From: Pseudodesulfovibrio sp. 5S69
Lineage (GTDB): Bacteria > Desulfobacterota > Desulfovibrionia > Desulfovibrionales > Desulfovibrionaceae
Direction of reading: 5' to 3'
Assembly (NCBI RefSeq): GCF_037094465.1
Contig: NZ_CP146609.1
Location: forward strand, 2,351,501 to 2,415,500
DNA length: 64,000 bases
This document shows, one piece after another, positions 25,870 to 36,620 of the stretch. The position numbers and the translations under genes are program-made. The notes under the pieces were generated by a model. It was not told the DNA's origin and made no database searches. It saw only the letters and a program-made list of their open reading frames with translations. The stretch's first letter is position 1; every line of letters begins with the position of its first letter.

Positions 25870-28686
25870 CTAGCCCAGGGTCTTCAGCACTGCGGTGCAG
25901 CGCGGGCAGGCGTCGGGGTATTCCGGGTCGGTGCCCAAGTCCTCGGCGATGCGCCAGCAGCGTTCGCATTTCTCGCCCGGCGCGGCCTTCACGGCCACCT
26001 TGAGACCAGCCAGGTCCTCGCCTACGTAGGCGTCCGCCGGGGCGTTCTCCGGTTCGTCCAGGACCAGCTTGGAGATGATGAAGAACTCGCGCGGGTCGAT
26101 GTCCTCGGTGGAGACCAGCTCGCGGATGTCCTTGTCTGCATACAGGGTCACCTGGGCGTCCAGGGACTTGCCGATGACCCGGTCCTTGCGCTTGGGCTCA
26201 ATGGCCTTGTTGACCTCGGCCCGAACCAGGGCCAGCTTTTCCCAGCGGTCGCGCTCTGCGTCGGACAGTTCGGGCCGCTCGGGCGCGAAGCGCAGGGCGA
26301 AGACCGTCTTGTCCTGGGGCAGGGCGGCCTTTATGCCCTCGGGCAGGTCCTGGAAGGCCTCCTCGGCGGTGAAGGACAGGACCGGGGCCATATCCTCCAG
26401 AAGCATGAGCAGGATCTGCCAGAGCACGGTCTGGGCCGAACGGCGCTTGAGGCCGTCCTCTTCCTCCACGTACAGGCGGTCCTTGATGATATCGAGGTAG
26501 AAGGCGGACAGGTCGACCACGCAGAGGTTGTGCAGGGTGTGGTAGACCTTGTGGAACTCGAATTTGCGGTATGCCGTGCGGATGGCGTCGTGCTGGCGCA
26601 CGACCATGTCCAGCGCGTAGCGGTCGAGCGGCGGCATGTCGGCCACGTCCACCTTGTGCGCCGGGTCGAAGTCGTTCAGGTTCGACAAAAGGTAACGGCA
26701 GGTGTTGCGGATGCGGCGGTAGGCGTCCACCAACCGGTTCAGGGTCTCGTCCGAGATGCGGATATCCTCCTGGTAGTTAGAGGCCGAGACCCACATGCGC
26801 AGGATTTCCGCGCCGAACCTGTCGATGATCTCCTGGGGCGCGAGGACGTTGCCGATGGACTTGGACATTTTCCGGCCCTCTGCGTCGACAACGTAGCCGT
26901 GGGTCAGGACGGTCTTGTAGGGCGGCACCTCGCGTGTGCCCACCGAGGCGAGCAGGGAGGAATGGAACCAGCCGCGATGCTGGTCCGAGCCCTCCAGATA
27001 CAGGTCGGCCGGGAAGCGGGTCTCCTTGCGCTGCTCCACCACGGCGGCGTAGCTGGTGCCGGAATCGAACCAGACGTCCAGGATGTCGGTCTCGCGCTTC
27101 CAGTGATTCCCGCCGCACTTCGGGCAGGTCAGCCCCTCGGGCACGATCTCCTCGAGCGGGGCCTCGAACCAGTAGTCGCAGCCGGTCTCGTGCTTGGCGT
27201 ACCTGTCGCAGATGTCGTAGACCCACTGGGCGTCGAACCAGGTCTCGTCGCAGTCCTCGCAGATCAGCGCGGAGATGGGCACGCCCCAGTTGCGCTGGCG
27301 TGAAATGCACCAGTCGGGCCGGTTCTCGACCATGGAGTAGATGCGCTCCTCGCCCCAGGACGGGACCCACTGCACTTCGTTGCGGATGGCGTCCAGGGCG
27401 CGCTTGCGCAGGTCGTTCTCATCCATGCCGATGAACCACTGGGTGGTGGCCCGGAAGATGACCGGTTGCTTGCAGCGCCAGCAGTGCGGATAGGAGTGAG
27501 TGATTTGCTCTGAGGCCATCAGGTTGCCCACCTCGGTCAGCTTCTCGATGACCTTGGGGTTGGCCTCCCAGACGTTCAGTCCGGCGAAGAATTCGACTTC
27601 GGGCAGGAACTGGCCCCGGTCGTTCATGGGCGAGTAGATCTCCAGCCCATAGCGCAGGCCGGTCTCGAAGTCCTCGCGGCCGTGCCCCGGAGCGGTGTGG
27701 ACGCAGCCCGTGCCGGTGTCGAAGGTCACGTAGTCGGCCAGGACCACTGGGGACGGGCGGTCGTAGAGGGGGTGCTTGGCCTGCATGCCCTCGATTTCGG
27801 CGCCCCGGAAGGTGGCCACGATCTCGTACGATTCCCAGCCGAACTTGGCGGCGCAGGATTCGAGCAGAGCCTCGGCCAGGACATAGTAGGCGTCGCCCGT
27901 CTTGACCAGCACGTAGTCGAAATCCGGGTGCACGGCCACGGCCATGTTGTCCGGGATGGTCCACGGGGTGGTGGTCCAGATCAGGATGTACAGCTTGGAG
28001 ACGTCGATGTCGGCGATCTTCTTGAAATTCTCATCGGCCATGGGGAAACGGACGTAGATGGACGGGGAGGTGTGGTCCTCGTATTCCACCTCGGCTTCGG
28101 CCAGGGCGGTGCGGCAGTCGCAGCACCAGTAGATGGGCTTCTTGCCCCGGACCACGCCGTCGCGCTCCATGAACCGGCCCAGTTCACGGGCGGTGGCCGC
28201 CTCGTACTCGGGTTTCATGGTCATGTACGGGTCGTCCCAGACGCCGAACACGCCCAGTCTTTTGAACTCCTTGCGCTGGGTGTCCAGCCACTTGGCCGCG
28301 TAGGAACGGCAGATCTTGCGGATGGTCAGCGTGTCCAGTTCCTTGTTTTTCTTCTTCAGCTCCTGCTCGACCTTGTGCTCGATGGGCAGCCCGTGGCAGT
28401 CCCATCCGGGCACGTACTCGGCCTTCTGGCCCTGGATGTTCCTGGACTTGACGATGATGTCCTTGAGGACCTTGTTCAGGGCGGTGCCCATGTGGATGTG
28501 GCCGTTGGCATACGGAGGACCGTCGTGCAGCACGTACCTGTCGTCGGCGTCTCCGGCGGCGACCATTTCGTCATAGGCCTTGATTTCCTCCCAGAACTTG
28601 AGCATTTCGGGTTCGCGCTGCTTGAGGTTGGCCTTCATGGGAAACGTGGTTTTGGGCAGGAGCAAGGTTTTTTTGTAATCGCTCAT
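25870..28686 (-). CDS. ileS: Isoleucyl-tRNA synthetase
   Basis: 938 residues, full length for the bacterial type. Class I motifs: [16 protein letters not shown] (HIGH) and [10 protein letters not shown] (KMSKS). The editing domain ([22 protein letters not shown] stretch: [17 protein letters not shown]) and the C-terminal zinc finger (CERCWRI ... CPRC) are present. It leads the minus-strand operon that continues into lspA and the small membrane, CpoB-like, NIL-ferredoxin, PilZ and CheZ-like genes. Confidence 0.97.
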   Translation of the reverse strand: MSDYKKTLLLPKTTFPMKANLKQREPEMLKFWEEIKAYDEMVAAGDADDRYVLHDGPPYANGHIHMGTALNKVLKDIIVKSRNIQGQKAEYVPGWDCHGLPIEHKVEQELKKKNKELDTLTIRKICRSYAAKWLDTQRKEFKRLGVFGVWDDPYMTMKPEYEAATARELGRFMERDGVVRGKKPIYWCCDCRTALAEAEVEYEDHTSPSIYVRFPMADENFKKIADIDVSKLYILIWTTTPWTIPDNMAVAVHPDFDYVLVKTGDAYYVLAEALLESCAAKFGWESYEIVATFRGAEIEGMQAKHPLYDRPSPVVLADYVTFDTGTGCVHTAPGHGREDFETGLRYGLEIYSPMNDRGQFLPEVEFFAGLNVWEANPKVIEKLTEVGNLMASEQITHSYPHCWRCKQPVIFRATTQWFIGMDENDLRKRALDAIRNEVQWVPSWGEERIYSMVENRPDWCISRQRNWGVPISALICEDCDETWFDAQWVYDICDRYAKHETGCDYWFEAPLEEIVPEGLTCPKCGGNHWKRETDILDVWFDSGTSYAAVVEQRKETRFPADLYLEGSDQHRGWFHSSLLASVGTREVPPYKTVLTHGYVVDAEGRKMSKSIGNVLAPQEIIDRFGAEILRMWVSASNYQEDIRISDETLNRLVDAYRRIRNTCRYLLSNLNDFDPAHKVDVADMPPLDRYALDMVVRQHDAIRTAYRKFEFHKVYHTLHNLCVVDLSAFYLDIIKDRLYVEEEDGLKRRSAQTVLWQILLMLLEDMAPVLSFTAEEAFQDLPEGIKAALPQDKTVFALRFAPERPELSDAERDRWEKLALVRAEVNKAIEPKRKDRVIGKSLDAQVTLYADKDIRELVSTEDIDPREFFIISKLVLDEPENAPADAYVGEDLAGLKVAVKAAPGEKCERCWRIAEDLGTDPEYPDACPRCTAVLKTLG

Positions 28687-28899
28687 GGGTTTTCAAGTCC
28701 TCCGGGAACCGTATATTTCTTTAGATGATAGTGTCCGTTTTTATGAGACGGCGTAGATTGGTATAAGCCGGGCCGGAAGTCAAGCATTGCACGGCCTGGG
28801 CCGGGGGTTGCACAATGTTTACACAGCCTGCGAAACGTGCTTTTGTCACAGGTGGACGACAAGGTCCGGCACTGAAAAAAACGTGAATCAGGAGAGATG

Positions 28900-29526
28900 A
28901 TGGGAGTACATAAACGCGAACGCGAGGCGGCCGAGGGCAAGGACCAGTACGTCAAAAAGAGTTCGGCCGTCATGCTGGCGGCCCTGGGTGTTTTGCTCGG
29001 GGCCTTCATCGGCAACGCCGTGACCATGCTCTACGTGGGGCAGCGGGATCAGCGGGTGAACGTGTCCACCCAGGCCACCCCCACCGAGTCTCCGGTGCCG
29101 CATTCGGCCGATCCCGAGGCGCTGGCCAGCATGGAAAACGCCGCGGCCGCCGATCCGACCAACGCGGACCTGTGGATACAGCTCGGCAATTTCTGCTTTG
29201 ACCACAACCTGCCCGCACGGGCGGTCAATGCCTACGAGCGGGCCTTGGAACTGCGCCCCAACGAGGTCAACGTCTGGTCCGACCTGGGGGTCATGTACCG
29301 GCGCACCAAGCAGTTCAACAAGGCGGTGGACGCCTTCGGCCACGCCGCCGCCCTGGACAAGAGCCACATCACGTCCAGGTTCAACATGGGCATAGTCTAC
29401 CTCCACGATCTGAATGACCCGGCGTCCGCGCTCAAGACCTGGAAGGGGGTCCTGGCCATCAACCCCGAGGCCAAGTCGCCCACTGGGCAGTCCGTGGCCG
29501 ACATGGTTCGAGAGCTGGAAAAATAA
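28900..29526 (+). CDS. Membrane-anchored tetratricopeptide protein
   Basis: 208 residues. A basic N-terminus (HKREREAAEGKD) and one transmembrane helix (VMLAALGVLLGAFIGNAVTML, near residues 24-44) anchor a periplasmic or cytoplasmic domain of about three TPR units (WIQLGNFCFDHNLPARAVNAY; WSDLGVMYRRTKQFNKAVDAF). TPR proteins of this shape act as scaffolds in cytochrome c maturation or secretion complexes, but no partner gene is adjacent. Two ATGs are in tandem; the second (28900) has the better spacing to AGGAG. Confidence 0.78.
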   Translation: MGVHKREREAAEGKDQYVKKSSAVMLAALGVLLGAFIGNAVTMLYVGQRDQRVNVSTQATPTESPVPHSADPEALASMENAAAADPTNADLWIQLGNFCFDHNLPARAVNAYERALELRPNEVNVWSDLGVMYRRTKQFNKAVDAFGHAAALDKSHITSRFNMGIVYLHDLNDPASALKTWKGVLAINPEAKSPTGQSVADMVRELEK

Positions 29527-29544
29527 TTAAAGTTTAGCATGAAG

Positions 29545-29579
29545 AAAAAGGAGGCATGGATATCCATGCCTCCTTTTTT
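29545..29579. terminator. Bidirectional terminator between the TPR gene and cysE
   Basis: A fully symmetrical sequence from 29545 to 29578, A5 to T5-6 at the ends, with stem core GGAGGCATGG/CCATGCCTCC. It can stop both convergent transcripts. Confidence 0.88.
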
Positions 29580-29611
29580 ATTTGCTTTTATAATAATGGA
29601 ATCAGGAAGGA

Positions 29612-30532
29612 TCAGATGCCCGCGCCGTTTTCGAAGGTCTGTTCCAGGGCGCGCGTCTGGACGATCTGCGCCCCTGCCGGAACGTCGCGCACGATCCACA
29701 CGTTGCCGCCGATGACCGCTTCGCGGCCGATGGTGATCCGGCCAAGGATGGTGGCTCCGGCGTAAATGATCACGTCGTCCTCCACGATGGGGTGGCGGGG
29801 CAGCCCCTTGATGAGCATCTCGTCATCGCCCTTGGGGAAGCTCTTGGCCCCCAGGGTCACGCCCTGGTATACGCGCACGTTGTCGCCGATGATGCAGGTC
29901 TCGCCGATGACCGTGCCGGTGCCGTGGTCGATGAAGAAGGACTTGCCGATGGTCGCGCCGGGGTGGATGTCGATGCCCGTGTCCGAGTGGGCCATCTCGC
30001 CGATGATCCGGGGGATGATGTCCACGCCGAGTTCGTACAGCTCGTGGGCGATGCGGTGGTTGGTCAGGGCCCGGATGGAGGGGTAGCAGAAGATGGTCTC
30101 ACCGTGGGTCTTGGCCGCGGGGTCGCCGATGTAGGCCGCCTGCACGTCGGACAGCAGGTACTCCCTGATTTCGGGCAGCTTGGTGATGAATTTCTTGGCT
30201 ATGGTCTTGGCCCGCTGCTCGCAGTCGTTGCACCGTTCTGTGGTGGTGGCGTCGCAGACGAAACAGTAGCCCCGGTTGATCTGGTCCGCGAGCTTGCGTT
30301 CCAGTTGGTCCAGGGTGGAGCCGATGTAGTAGGGCATGGTGTCCGGGGTGATCTCGGACGGACCGAAATAGCCGGGAAACAGGACACAGCGCAGGTCCTC
30401 GACGATCCCGCGCAGGATGTCTACCGAGGGCATGGGCGCCTCGCCGGCCCTGCGGTGCGAGCGCGGGCCCTTGTCTCCGGACTCCACGAGGAGCGCGACC
30501 ACATCCGCCAATGTGTAGTCTTCACTGGTCAT
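29612..30532 (-). CDS. cysE: Serine O-acetyltransferase
   Basis: 306 residues: an N-terminal helical domain and a C-terminal left-handed beta-helix with hexapeptide repeats (GIDIHPGATIGKSFFIDHGTGTVIGETCIIGDN). It makes O-acetylserine from serine and acetyl-CoA for cysteine synthesis. The long N-terminus (with CDATTTERCNDCEQRAK) is like the EpsC/SatA type of delta-proteobacteria. It is the last gene of nifU-nifS-cysK-cysE, 10 bp after cysK. Confidence 0.94.
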   Translation of the reverse strand: MTSEDYTLADVVALLVESGDKGPRSHRRAGEAPMPSVDILRGIVEDLRCVLFPGYFGPSEITPDTMPYYIGSTLDQLERKLADQINRGYCFVCDATTTERCNDCEQRAKTIAKKFITKLPEIREYLLSDVQAAYIGDPAAKTHGETIFCYPSIRALTNHRIAHELYELGVDIIPRIIGEMAHSDTGIDIHPGATIGKSFFIDHGTGTVIGETCIIGDNVRVYQGVTLGAKSFPKGDDEMLIKGLPRHPIVEDDVIIYAGATILGRITIGREAVIGGNVWIVRDVPAGAQIVQTRALEQTFENGAGI

Positions 30533-30542
30533 GGAATCTCCT

Positions 30543-31463
30543 CTAGCTGAAGAGCGGGGTGCTCAGGTACCGTTCGCCGGTGTCGCAGACGATGAAGACG
30601 ATCATCTTGCCCGCGTTTTCTTCGCGTCGGGCCAATTCCAGGGCCGCCGCGCAGTTGGCCCCGGACGAGATGCCGCAGAGGATGCCTTCCTCGCGCATGA
30701 GCCGCTTGGCCATCTCCATCGCGTCGTCGTTCTTGACTCGGATGATCTCGTCGATGATGTCCGTGTTCAGCGTGCCGGGCACGAAGCCCGCGCCGATGCC
30801 CTGGATGGCGTGGGGGCCGGGCTCGCCGCCGGACAGGACCGGGGAGGCGTCGGGCTCCACGGCCACGGCCCGGACTGCGGGATTTCGGGCCTTGAGGGCC
30901 TCGGCCACGCCGGTCAGGGTGCCGCCGGTGCCCACGCCGGCCACGAAGATGTCGACCTTGCCGTCCGTGTCCTCCCAGATCTCGGGGCCCGTGGTCTTGC
31001 GATGGGTCTCGGGGTTGGACGGGTTCTCGAACTGCATGGGCATGAAGGCGTTGTCCGTCTCCTCGACGATCTTCCTGGCCCGCGCTATGGCTCCTTTCAT
31101 GCCCTCGGCGGCCGGGGTCAGAACCAGTTCCGCGCCCAGCCCATGGAGCAGCTTGCGGCGTTCCGTGGACATGGATTCGGGCATGGTCAGGATCAGGCGC
31201 ATGCCCTTGACGGCGCAGATGAAAGCCAGGCCGATGCCGGTGTTGCCGGACGTCGGCTCCACCAGGACCGCGTTTTCATCAATGGTCCCGTCCGCAAGGG
31301 CGGTCTCGACCATGTTCACGCCGATGCGGTCCTTGACCGATCCGCACGGGTTGTAGAATTCGAGCTTGGCGACCACGTCGGCCTTGAGGCCGTCCGCGAG
31401 GCTGTTCAGGCGGACGAGGGGCGTCCGGCCGATGAGATCCGTCATTGTGTCGGCTATTTTCAT
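30543..31463 (-). CDS. cysK: Cysteine synthase A (O-acetylserine sulfhydrylase)
   Basis: 306 residues, PLP enzyme making cysteine from O-acetylserine and sulfide. PLP lysine motif [11 protein letters not shown] and substrate loop [11 protein letters not shown] are intact, as is the phosphate-binding GTGGTLTGV. Sulfide is abundant in a sulfate reducer. Placed between nifS and cysE with gaps of 2 and 10 bases, it gives NifS its cysteine within the same transcript. Confidence 0.96.
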   Translation of the reverse strand: MKIADTMTDLIGRTPLVRLNSLADGLKADVVAKLEFYNPCGSVKDRIGVNMVETALADGTIDENAVLVEPTSGNTGIGLAFICAVKGMRLILTMPESMSTERRKLLHGLGAELVLTPAAEGMKGAIARARKIVEETDNAFMPMQFENPSNPETHRKTTGPEIWEDTDGKVDIFVAGVGTGGTLTGVAEALKARNPAVRAVAVEPDASPVLSGGEPGPHAIQGIGAGFVPGTLNTDIIDEIIRVKNDDAMEMAKRLMREEGILCGISSGANCAAALELARREENAGKMIVFIVCDTGERYLSTPLFS

Positions 31464-31465
31464 GA

Positions 31466-32662
31466 TTACTCCGAAAAGCTTTTGGTGCAGGCCGGGGCCT
31501 GTTTTTCCGCCGAAAACGGCGAGAGTTTACGCAGGTTCTTAATGATGGGTGGCAGGCTCTCGATGACGAAATCGATCTCCTTCTCGGTGTTGAACCGGCT
31601 CAGTGAGAAGCGGATGGACCCGTGGGCGAAGGTGAAGGGCACGCCCATGGCTCGGAGCACGTGGGACGGCTCCAGGCTGCCCGAGGTACAGGCCGAGCCG
31701 GAGCTGGCCGCGATGCCCAACTGGTCCATCATCAGCAGGATGGCCTCGCCCTCCACGTAGCCGAAGGAGATGTTCGAGGTGTTGGGCAGGCGGTGTTCCG
31801 GGTCGCCGTTGAGCTTGGCATCCGGAACCGCTTCGAGCAGGCCTTTCTCCAGCTTGTCGCGCAGCCGTTTGACCTCGGTGTTCTCCTCGACCATGTGCTC
31901 GCGGGCCAGTTCGCAGGCCTTGCCCAGGGCGATGATGCCCGTGGTGTTCTCGGTGCCCGCGCGGCGGCTGCGCTCCTGGTGTCCGCCGATGAGGAAGGGG
32001 CGGAAGGGCAGACGCTTGCGCACGAACAGGGCGCCCACGCCTTTGGGGGCGTGCAGCTTGTGGCCGGACAGGGAGAGCATGTCCACCGGGACCTTGGACA
32101 GGTCGATGTCCACCTTGCCCACGGCCTGGACCGCGTCGGTGTGGAAGAAGACGTCGTGCTCCTTGGCGATCTTGGCCATCTCTTCGATGGGATAGATGTT
32201 GCCGGTCTCGTTGTTGGCCCACATGACCGAGACGACGGCCGTGTCCGGGCGCAGGGCGGCCTTGTATTCCTCAAGGTCCAGGCGACCGTATTCGTCGGTG
32301 CCGAGGTAGGTGACCTCGTAGCCGTCCTTCTTTTCGAGAAACTTGCACAGGCTCAGGATGGCCGGGTGCTCCACGGCGGTGGTGATGATGTGCCGCCGGT
32401 CGGGCCGGGCGTTCAGGGCCGAGCGGATGGCCGTGTTGTCGGATTCCGAGCCGCAGGAGGTGAAGATGATCTCCTCGGGCTCGCAGCCGAGGAGTCCGGC
32501 CACCGAGGCGCGGGCCTCCTTCAGCGTAACCCCCACCTGACCGCCGAAGCGGTGCATGGAGGAGGGGTTGCCGTACAGTTCGGTGAAATAGGGTTTGATG
32601 GCCTCGAACACGATCGGGTCCACCTGCGTGGTGGCGTTGTTGTCCAGATAGATGGTATCCAT
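31466..32662 (-). CDS. nifS: Cysteine desulfurase, NifS type
   Basis: 398 residues, PLP-dependent, group I. The start [12 protein letters not shown], the Schiff-base lysine in [16 protein letters not shown] and the catalytic cysteine loop [17 protein letters not shown] are intact. It removes sulfur from cysteine and hands it to the scaffold NifU, whose gene ends 3 bases upstream. As there is no nitrogenase gene in the window, it is likely the general Fe-S system here, as in other deltaproteobacteria (inference). Confidence 0.95.
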   Translation of the reverse strand: MDTIYLDNNATTQVDPIVFEAIKPYFTELYGNPSSMHRFGGQVGVTLKEARASVAGLLGCEPEEIIFTSCGSESDNTAIRSALNARPDRRHIITTAVEHPAILSLCKFLEKKDGYEVTYLGTDEYGRLDLEEYKAALRPDTAVVSVMWANNETGNIYPIEEMAKIAKEHDVFFHTDAVQAVGKVDIDLSKVPVDMLSLSGHKLHAPKGVGALFVRKRLPFRPFLIGGHQERSRRAGTENTTGIIALGKACELAREHMVEENTEVKRLRDKLEKGLLEAVPDAKLNGDPEHRLPNTSNISFGYVEGEAILLMMDQLGIAASSGSACTSGSLEPSHVLRAMGVPFTFAHGSIRFSLSRFNTEKEIDFVIESLPPIIKNLRKLSPFSAEKQAPACTKSFSE

Positions 32663-32665
32663 GGA

Positions 32666-33520
32666 TCAGCCCTCCCGGACCTTCAGGCCGGGGTCGACCT
32701 TTTCCTTGAGAGCGGTTTCCACCAGCCCGTTGAGGGTCGCCTGGCTGGACGGGCAGCCCGAGCACATGCCCAGGAAGCGGACCACCACCGTGTCGCGGTC
32801 GATGTCCACCAGCTCGATGTTGCCGCCGTCCGCCTTGAGCTTGGGGCGGACATCGTTGTCGATGACCGATTCGATGAGGTGCATGCGCTGGATGTTGGTC
32901 ATGCCCTCGGCCGGGTAGGCGGGCTTGTCGGACGGGGTGGGGCAGACGCCCTCGCCGTGGGCCTCGGCCAGCAGGCGTTCGAGGTCGGGAATGCATTTGC
33001 CGCATCCGCCGCCCGCCTTGGTGAAGTTGGTCACGTCCTCCACGGTCTTGAGATCGTTGACCTTGATGGCTTCGAGAATCTCCTCGTCGAACACGCCGAA
33101 ACATTCGCAGATGAGTTCGCCTTCGTGGGAGTGCTCCGCCTTGGACGGGGCCTCGCCCCGCATGTTTTTGATGGCCTGCTCCAGGGCCTCCTGGCCCATG
33201 ACCGAGCAGTGCATCTTTTCGCGCGGCAGGCCGCCCAGGTATTCGGCGATGTCCTTGTTGGTGATCTTTTCCGCCTCTTCCACGGTCTTGCCGATGAGCA
33301 GTTCCGTCAGGGCGGAGCTGGAGGCGATGGCGCTGGCGCAGCCGAATGTCTGGAACTTGGCGTCGGTGATCTTCCCGTCGCCGTCGACCTTGATGTACAG
33401 GGTCAGGGCGTCTCCGCAGGCCAGCGAGCCGACTTCGCCGACCCCGTCGGCGTCCTCGATGGTGCCGACGTTGCGCGGGTTGAGGAAGTGGTCCTTAACT
33501 TTGTCGGTATATTCCCACAT
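32666..33520 (-). CDS. nifU: Fe-S scaffold protein NifU (three-domain)
   Basis: 284 residues with all three NifU modules: the IscU-like scaffold (residues 1-125; DADGVGEVGSLACGDALTLY, later FGCASAIASSSALTE and HCSVMGQEAL), a central BFD-type [2Fe-2S] domain (about 130-185; CECFGVFDEEI ... GGGCGKCIPDLE) and a C-terminal Nfu domain with CSGCPSS. First gene of the operon. The 109 bases upstream, to the DUF493 gene, hold AT-rich promoter-like sequence but no operator I can name. Confidence 0.95.
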   Translation of the reverse strand: MWEYTDKVKDHFLNPRNVGTIEDADGVGEVGSLACGDALTLYIKVDGDGKITDAKFQTFGCASAIASSSALTELLIGKTVEEAEKITNKDIAEYLGGLPREKMHCSVMGQEALEQAIKNMRGEAPSKAEHSHEGELICECFGVFDEEILEAIKVNDLKTVEDVTNFTKAGGGCGKCIPDLERLLAEAHGEGVCPTPSDKPAYPAEGMTNIQRMHLIESVIDNDVRPKLKADGGNIELVDIDRDTVVVRFLGMCSGCPSSQATLNGLVETALKEKVDPGLKVREG

Positions 33521-33629
33521 ATTTTCTCCGGAAGGGCTGAAGATGTCTGAACAGTTGCAACAAGTGTGATACGATCATATTCTTGTACAATAAGTCCCAC
33601 CGCACCGACTGTAAAGTCTTGAGGTCCGA

Positions 33630-33890
33630 TTACAGCGACATGATCCCCGGAATCTGGGCCGCCTTTTCGTAGACGGCCATGACGTCTTCTGCGGAACACA
33701 TGGTCGAAGTCATTGTCACGCTGGTATATTTTCCTGTCCGGGACTGGCGGGTTTCGAGTTTTTCCGAAGCGAAAAGCGCCTGGAACCGGTCGAAACTCCC
33801 CGCCGGGACAATGAACTTGTAGACGTACGGGCACGGCCATTGATGGTGTTCGTCAAGAGCCTGCTTGAATTGTTTCGATTTGTCGGACAT
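33630..33890 (-). CDS. DUF493 (YbeD-like) protein
   Basis: 86 residues with an ACT-like ferredoxin fold: WPCPYVYKFIVPAGSFDRFQ and SVTMTSTMCSAEDVMAVYE. In enterobacteria YbeD sits by lipoate and wall genes; its job is unknown, with an allosteric or regulatory role proposed. It precedes the nifU operon on the same strand, 109 bp upstream. ATG 33890 follows AGGAGAATCTT. Confidence 0.85.
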   Translation of the reverse strand: MSDKSKQFKQALDEHHQWPCPYVYKFIVPAGSFDRFQALFASEKLETRQSRTGKYTSVTMTSTMCSAEDVMAVYEKAAQIPGIMSL

Positions 33891-34104
33891 AAGATTCTCC
33901 TGTCTCGTTTTTAGCGAAACGGTCTATAGGGGGGTTGTTTCCGGCATGTCAAACCAGGCAGGAGTATACCCCAAAGAACCAACTATTCCAACAAAATGGT
34001 TTTTTAATCATGCAATTTATAACATCATTCCGGAACAAGCTGGGATATGGTCCAAATCTTGAGAAGGGGCGCGGACAGCGTCTGGAGCCGCATAAGGAAG
34101 TGAA

Positions 34105-36243
34105 ATGAGCGATATCGTAGACGTTCTCGTCGTCGACGACGAACGGATCAATCTCAAGCTGGTCGAGGGCATCCTCCGGGGGCAGGACCTCAACCTGAAA
34201 ATGGCCACGTCCGGTGCGGAGGCCTTGAAGATGATTCCGGACCACGATTTCGCCGTGGCCCTGCTGGACGTCATGATGCCGGGCATGGACGGCTTCGAAT
34301 TGGCAGAGCGGCTCAGGAGTTCGGAAGCCACCCGGAATATCCCGATTATCTTCATCACCGCCATCAGCAAGGAACAGCGGCACGTATTTCACGGTTACGA
34401 ATTGGGCGCGGTGGACTACCTGTTCAAGCCGGTGGAACCGGAGATCCTGCGCGGCAAGACCAATATTTTCGCGGAGCTGCATAGGCACAAGCGGTCCCTG
34501 TTGGAGACCACCCGGCGGCTCGAAGCCACGGTCGAGGAGCTTAAGGCATCCCAGGATGCCCTGGCCCGGTCCGAGGAACGCTACCGCATGGTGGCGGACT
34601 ACAACTACGACTGGGAGAGCTGGATCGGTCCGGACGGCACGCTTCTTTATATTTCCCCTTCGTGTGAGCGGATCAGCGGGTATTCGCCCCAACGGTTTCT
34701 TGACGAGCCGGACATGATGCAGCGCATCATCAACCAGGAGGACCTGACCCGTTGGATTCAGTTCATGCAGGACAACACCGTGGGCGACGAGGAGAGCCTC
34801 GACTTCCGGATCAGCGACGTCAACGCCAGGACCAAGTGGCTGAGCCTGGTCCGACACTCCATCTTTTCTGACAAGGGCGCGCCGCTGGGCATCCGGCTGA
34901 GCATGCGCGACATCACCAACCGCAAGCTCATCGAGAGCAAGCTGAAGCACAGCGCCTTCCACGACACCCTGACCGGACTGCCCAACCGGGCCCTGTTCCT
35001 GGAGCGGTTGAATCGGGCGGCGGAGCGGTGTTCGCGCACCGGCGAGCATTTCGCGGTCCTGTTCATCAACATGGACCGATTTCAGGCGGTCAACGACCAC
35101 TACGGGCACAGCGTGGGCGACAAGCTCATGGTCCGGCTCGGGGTCAAGCTCCAACAGACGGTCCGGCCCATCGACACCGTGGCCCGGTTCGGCGGCGACG
35201 AGTTCGGCGTGCTCCTCGAAGACATACCCAGGCGGAGCGAAATCAGGAGCCTCATCCGCAAGATATTCGACTCCTTCAAGGAGCCCGTGGAGGTTGACGG
35301 CATCACTTTCGCCCTGTCGGCCAGCATCGGCTACGACATCGGCTCCGGCATGGACGTCGATGCCGAAGAGGTCGTGCACAACGCCCAGGTGGCCATGAAC
35401 GAGGCCAAAGAGGAGGGTAAAAACCGGATCACGGCCTACGACAAGCGCATGCGCGAGGGCATGATCAATGTTCTGGCCGTGGAAAACGAACTCAACCGCG
35501 CCCTGGAGGCCAAGGAGTTCTCCGCCTACTACCAACCCATCGTCAACCTGGCCGACGGCAGCCTGTACGGGTTCGAGGCCCTGGCCCGGTGGAACCACCC
35601 CGAGCGCGGCTTGGTCAGTCCCGGGGAATTCATCCCCGTGGCCGAGGAGACCGGGCAGATCGTGAACCTCGGGGCCCAGATCCTGGAAGAAGCCTGCATG
35701 GCCATGCAGGAATGGACCAGGCTGTACCCGGCGGCGGAGAACCTGACCATGGCCGTGAACATCTCGGCCAAGCAGTTCGCCGAAAGCACCCTGGCGGGCG
35801 ATGTCGAGCGCATCCTGGGGCAGTCCGGGCTGCGGCCCGACAGGCTGAAGCTGGAAATCACCGAAACCGTGGTCATGCTCGACGCCATGAAGTCCGTAAA
35901 CCAATTGAAGGTGTTGAAGAATCTCGGCATTCTCCTGTCCATCGACGACTTCGGCACCGGGTATTCGTCCATGAGCTATCTGCAGAAATTCCCCACGGAT
36001 CAGCTCAAGATCGACCTGAGCTTTGTCCAGCGCATGGAGTCCACCCCGGAGAACATCGAGATCATCCGGGCCATCGTGAACATGGCCCATTCTCTGCGGC
36101 TGCGGGTCGTGGCCGAGGGCATCGAGACGGAGCGCCAAAGGGACTTGCTTTATTCCCTGCAATGCGATTACGGTCAGGGCTACTTGTATTCGCGGCCGCT
36201 CCCTCGTGCCGCGGCAGAAGAGTTCGTCAAGGATTCCGAGTAG
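34105..36243 (+). CDS. Response regulator with PAS, GGDEF and EAL domains
   Basis: 712 residues. REC domain 1-125 with DD pocket, phospho-acceptor in VALLDVMMPGMDG and conserved K in FKPVEP; a coiled coil (LLETTRRLEATVEELKASQD), a PAS domain (about 155-275), GGDEF domain (280-440) with FGGDEFGVLL intact and an RxxD I-site (RPID) five residues before it, and an EAL domain (445-705) with GFEALARW, DDFGTGYSS and the C-terminal GYLYSRPL. Both synthesis and breakdown of c-di-GMP thus look possible. No histidine kinase gene is adjacent. It may act with the PilZ and chemotaxis proteins in the window. Confidence 0.94.
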   Translation: MSDIVDVLVVDDERINLKLVEGILRGQDLNLKMATSGAEALKMIPDHDFAVALLDVMMPGMDGFELAERLRSSEATRNIPIIFITAISKEQRHVFHGYELGAVDYLFKPVEPEILRGKTNIFAELHRHKRSLLETTRRLEATVEELKASQDALARSEERYRMVADYNYDWESWIGPDGTLLYISPSCERISGYSPQRFLDEPDMMQRIINQEDLTRWIQFMQDNTVGDEESLDFRISDVNARTKWLSLVRHSIFSDKGAPLGIRLSMRDITNRKLIESKLKHSAFHDTLTGLPNRALFLERLNRAAERCSRTGEHFAVLFINMDRFQAVNDHYGHSVGDKLMVRLGVKLQQTVRPIDTVARFGGDEFGVLLEDIPRRSEIRSLIRKIFDSFKEPVEVDGITFALSASIGYDIGSGMDVDAEEVVHNAQVAMNEAKEEGKNRITAYDKRMREGMINVLAVENELNRALEAKEFSAYYQPIVNLADGSLYGFEALARWNHPERGLVSPGEFIPVAEETGQIVNLGAQILEEACMAMQEWTRLYPAAENLTMAVNISAKQFAESTLAGDVERILGQSGLRPDRLKLEITETVVMLDAMKSVNQLKVLKNLGILLSIDDFGTGYSSMSYLQKFPTDQLKIDLSFVQRMESTPENIEIIRAIVNMAHSLRLRVVAEGIETERQRDLLYSLQCDYGQGYLYSRPLPRAAAEEFVKDSE

Positions 36244-36287
36244 ATTTACCGGCATTTCACCTGTCTCAATCACTGGAGCTTTTCCCA

Positions 36288-36470
36288 ATGAATCTCAGCG
36301 CACCGCAACTGCTCACCTGGATCGTCGGCGTCATCATCGGCCTTCTCGGCATACTCATACAGATCGACGTCATGTCCATTCCGGTCCTCGAAAACATGGT
36401 CCGGCCCTTTTGGCTCGTGTCCACCGGGTTCGTCATACTGGCCATATCCAACCTCTTCCGCAGTCTTTAG
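36288..36470 (+). CDS. Small two-helix membrane protein (60 aa)
   Basis: 60 residues, beginning MNLSAPQLLTWIVGVIIG, with two hydrophobic helices (about 8-26 and 41-56) around a short loop (DVMSIPVLENMVRPF). GGAG lies 10 bases before the ATG. It sits 45 bp after the GGDEF-EAL gene and before a strong terminator, so it is probably the last gene of that transcript. Function unknown; similar tiny proteins are easily missed in annotation. Confidence 0.65.
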   Translation: MNLSAPQLLTWIVGVIIGLLGILIQIDVMSIPVLENMVRPFWLVSTGFVILAISNLFRSL

Positions 36471-36495
36471 GGAGAGCCGATTTCACCGTGCCATT

Positions 36496-36534
36496 CAGGG
36501 GCTTGACGAAAAATCGTCAAGCCCCTGTTTTTTT
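36496..36534 (+). terminator. Terminator after the GGDEF-EAL transcript
   Basis: Perfect 14-bp stem (36496-36509 with 36514-36527), AAAA loop and seven T. Clearly rho-independent. Confidence 0.92.
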
Positions 36535-36620
36535 CCCCGTGGGTGTTGTAAAGTGTATTGGTAATCACTACTGATATAGTGTTGCTTTGACGGTTGATTC
36601 GCAAAGGAGGGTTAGCGTCA

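Noticed and set aside
33949..36288. 779-codon minus-strand frame opposite the GGDEF-EAL gene, and similar long antisense frames at 61801-63987, 36467-38695 and 1407-3092
   Set aside because: All mirror well-identified genes; long antisense frames are expected at this GC content.
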